Source of the DNA: Rubricella aquisinus
Lineage (GTDB): Bacteria > Pseudomonadota > Alphaproteobacteria > Rhodobacterales > Rhodobacteraceae
Direction of reading: 5' to 3'
NCBI RefSeq assembly: GCF_014199445.1
Contig: NZ_JACIJS010000001.1
Location: forward strand, 62,001-126,000
Length of the DNA stretch: 64,000 nt
The translations under genes were made by a program, and so were the position numbers. The notes beneath the pieces were generated by a model. The model saw only the letters and a list, made by a program, of their open reading frames with translations. It ran no database searches and was not told the origin of the DNA. The first letter of the stretch is position 1; every line of letters starts with the position of its first letter. Of the stretch, positions 62,247 to 64,000 are shown one piece after another.

Positions 62247-62771
62247 ATGCGTATGATCCTGATCCTCCCGCTTCTCCTGATGGCCGCCTGTGGCGACGTG
62301 CAGCGCGACAGATCCGTGCCGATGACTACGGTGGAGGAGGTGGACCTGAACCGCTATGCAGGCCGCTGGTATGAAATCGCCCGCTATCCCAATTTCTTTG
62401 AACGTGGCTGCGTCGCAGCGACGGCGGATTATACGCTGCGCGAGGACGGCAAGGTGGATGTGACAAATGCCTGCCGGAAAGAGACGCTCGACGGCCCGAT
62501 CAGCAGCGCTGACGGGATCGCCCGGGTCGCGGGGCCGGGCCAGTTGGAAGTGACCTTCACCCCATGGCTGCCGGGTGTCTGGGGGGATTATTGGGTGCTG
62601 GGCCTGACCCCGGATTACACCGTGGCCGTGATCGGCGCGCCAGCAGGCACAACGGGCTGGATCCTTGCCCGCACGCCGCAGATCACGGCAGAGCAGCGCG
62701 CGGCGGCGGAGGCTGTGTTCATCGCCAATGGCTACAGGCTCGACGCGCTGGAATATCCGCCGCAGCAATAG
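62247..62771 (+). CDS. Outer-membrane lipocalin (Blc-type lipoprotein)
   Basis: The 174-aa protein begins MRMILILPLLLMAACGD, a lipoprotein signal with the lipobox LMAAC. The lipocalin signature VDLNRYAGRWYEIARYPNFFERGC follows at residues 32-55, and TTGWILARTP near residue 140 is the third conserved region. Blc-type lipocalins bind lysophospholipids. ATG 62247 was chosen since it opens the signal peptide. Confidence 0.92.
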   Translation: MRMILILPLLLMAACGDVQRDRSVPMTTVEEVDLNRYAGRWYEIARYPNFFERGCVAATADYTLREDGKVDVTNACRKETLDGPISSADGIARVAGPGQLEVTFTPWLPGVWGDYWVLGLTPDYTVAVIGAPAGTTGWILARTPQITAEQRAAAEAVFIANGYRLDALEYPPQQ

Positions 62772-62864
62772 GGCCGGGACGCGGGGCGGGACCACGCCCT
62801 TCATGCCCCCTTGCCCTTCCTTCGGAATTCCACTCATGATCCAAGCTGAACATTGGAGCACATC

Positions 62865-64000
62865 ATGAGCCTCGACAATCATCTGACGACCCAAGAATTG
62901 CGCGCGCTCGACGCCGCACACCACATCCACCCCTTTTCCGACACGGCGGAGATGCGGGCCAAGGGCGCGCGGGTGATCACGCGCGCGGATGGCGTGTGGC
63001 TGCAGGACAGCGAGGGGAACAGGATCCTTGATGGCATGGCGGGCTTGTGGTGCGTGAATATCGGCTATGGCCGCCGCGAACTGGCCGATGTGGCCTATCG
63101 CCAGATGCAGCAATTGCCGTTCTACAACACGTTTTTCATGACCACCCATCCGCCCGCCGTGGAATTGAGTGCCAAGCTCGCTGAGATCGCCCCGGGGGAT
63201 AAGAACCGCGTGTTCTTCGCCAGCGGCGGGTCGGATGCCAATGACACCAATATCCGGCTGGTGCGGCATTACTGGGCAGCATTGGGCAAGCCCGACAAAT
63301 CCGTCATCATCTCGCGCAAGAATGGATATCACGGCTCCTCCGTCGGGTCAGCGAGCCTTGGCGGCATGGCCCCGATGCACGCGCAAGGGGGTCTGCCGAT
63401 CCCTGACATCACCCATATCGACCAACCCCATTGGTGGGCCGAAGGCGGCGATCTGAGCCCGGAGGAATTCGGCCTTGCCCGCGCGCGGCAACTGGAAGAG
63501 GCGATCGACCGGATTGGGGAGCATCGCGTCGCGGCCTTCATCGCGGAGCCCGTGCAGGGCGCGGGCGGCGTGATCATCCCGCCCGAAACCTATTGGCCCG
63601 AAATCTCCCGCATCTGCCGGGAGCGTGAGATCCTGCTGATCGCGGATGAGGTCATCACCGGATTTGGCCGCACGGGCCGCTGGTTTGGCTCTGAAACCTA
63701 TGACATAGACCCGGATATCATGACCATCGCGAAGGGCATGTCGTCCGGCTATCAACCCATCGGCGGCTCGATCTTGCGCGAAAGCGTGGCGCAGGTAATT
63801 GAGGAGGGCGGCGAGTTCAACCATGGCTACACCTACTCTTCGCACCCTGTGGCCGCAGCCGTGGCGCTGGAGAATATCCGTATCCTTCAGGAAGAGAAGA
63901 TCGTGGAGCAAGTGGCCGAGGACACTGCCCCCTACCTCGCCGCGAAATGGCACATGCTTGCCGATCACCCGATGGTGGGACAGGCGCGGATTTGCGGGAT
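62865..64000 (+). CDS. Class III omega-aminotransferase (partial, runs off the window)
   Basis: 378 codons are visible. The PLP-dependent class III signatures are present: GMAGLWCVNIGYGRRELADV near residue 52, FFASGGSDANDTNIRLVRHYW, AFIAEPVQGAGGVIIPP, LIADEVITGFGRTGRWFG and the Schiff-base Lys in MTIAKGMSSGYQPIGG near residue 288. Close relatives use pyruvate with putrescine, beta-alanine or taurine as amino donor; which applies is not clear. ATG 62865 lies 93 bases after the lipocalin. Confidence 0.92.
   Translation, partial: MSLDNHLTTQELRALDAAHHIHPFSDTAEMRAKGARVITRADGVWLQDSEGNRILDGMAGLWCVNIGYGRRELADVAYRQMQQLPFYNTFFMTTHPPAVELSAKLAEIAPGDKNRVFFASGGSDANDTNIRLVRHYWAALGKPDKSVIISRKNGYHGSSVGSASLGGMAPMHAQGGLPIPDITHIDQPHWWAEGGDLSPEEFGLARARQLEEAIDRIGEHRVAAFIAEPVQGAGGVIIPPETYWPEISRICREREILLIADEVITGFGRTGRWFGSETYDIDPDIMTIAKGMSSGYQPIGGSILRESVAQVIEEGGEFNHGYTYSSHPVAAAVALENIRILQEEKIVEQVAEDTAPYLAAKWHMLADHPMVGQARICG

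Overview
The window comes from an alphaproteobacterium of the Rhodobacteraceae, most likely an aerobic anoxygenic phototroph of the Roseobacter group. The evidence is a dense photosynthesis gene cluster (PGC) with reaction-centre, light-harvesting, bacteriochlorophyll and carotenoid genes, a ppaA-ppsR regulator pair, a puf operon ending in a four-haem pufC, and GC-rich housekeeping genes joined by ATGA overlaps. Species assignment rests on gene content and order only; no database search was possible.

Region 1 (1-25976) is the PGC. On the minus strand bchF-bchN-bchB and the first codons of bchH form one overlapping operon (protochlorophyllide reduction, C3 vinyl hydration, Mg chelation). Diverging from it are ppaA (aerR-type antirepressor), ppsR (repressor), then bchG, a PucC/LhaA-type transporter, bchP, idi and hemE (esterification, geranylgeranyl reduction, isoprenoid supply, tetrapyrrole supply). 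A minus-strand chorismate mutase-LysE pair separates this half from the second half. The second half reads, in transcription order, crtE-crtF-bchC-bchX-(58-aa ORF)-bchY-bchZ-pufQ-pufB-pufA-pufL-pufM-pufC on the minus strand, with crtD-crtC diverging from crtE. Five perfect TGT-N12-ACA palindromes, the known PpsR/CrtJ operator, lie at the bchF, ppaA, bchG, bchC/crtF and crtE/crtD starts, so most of the PGC looks controlled by its own ppsR. Chlorophyllide reductase and protochlorophyllide reductase retain every expected Fe-S ligand.

Region 2 (25977-41554): a composite repeat marks the PGC edge. It is followed by phnM-EamA-secreted/membrane protein (minus), a lipoprotein, groES-groEL with a perfect CIRCE element, TraB-like, HAD, VOC, MaoC and ribF genes. 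A second copy of the composite repeat follows, then a YkgJ-type Cys-cluster protein, threonine aldolase, alpha/beta hydrolase, DsbA-like isomerase, prs and a DUF418-like membrane protein.

Region 3 (41559-64000): an H-type-lectin-like small protein, the F1 ATP synthase operon atpHAGDC with a clear terminator, a methyltransferase, gloB, a DUF3422 protein, mutL, an AT-rich membrane protein of foreign-looking composition, pntAB, a secreted PilJ-N-like protein, hemN with an FNR-type box, pth, rplY, ychF, a lipocalin lipoprotein and the first 378 codons of a class III aminotransferase.

Most of the window is well-understood biology. The leads most worth checking are the 58-codon ORF wedged by overlaps between bchX and bchY, crtD without a canonical start codon, the long crtD/crtC overlap, the family of structured intergenic repeats, and the AT-rich membrane-protein gene. 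No CRISPR array, rRNA, tRNA, transposase or integrase was seen.
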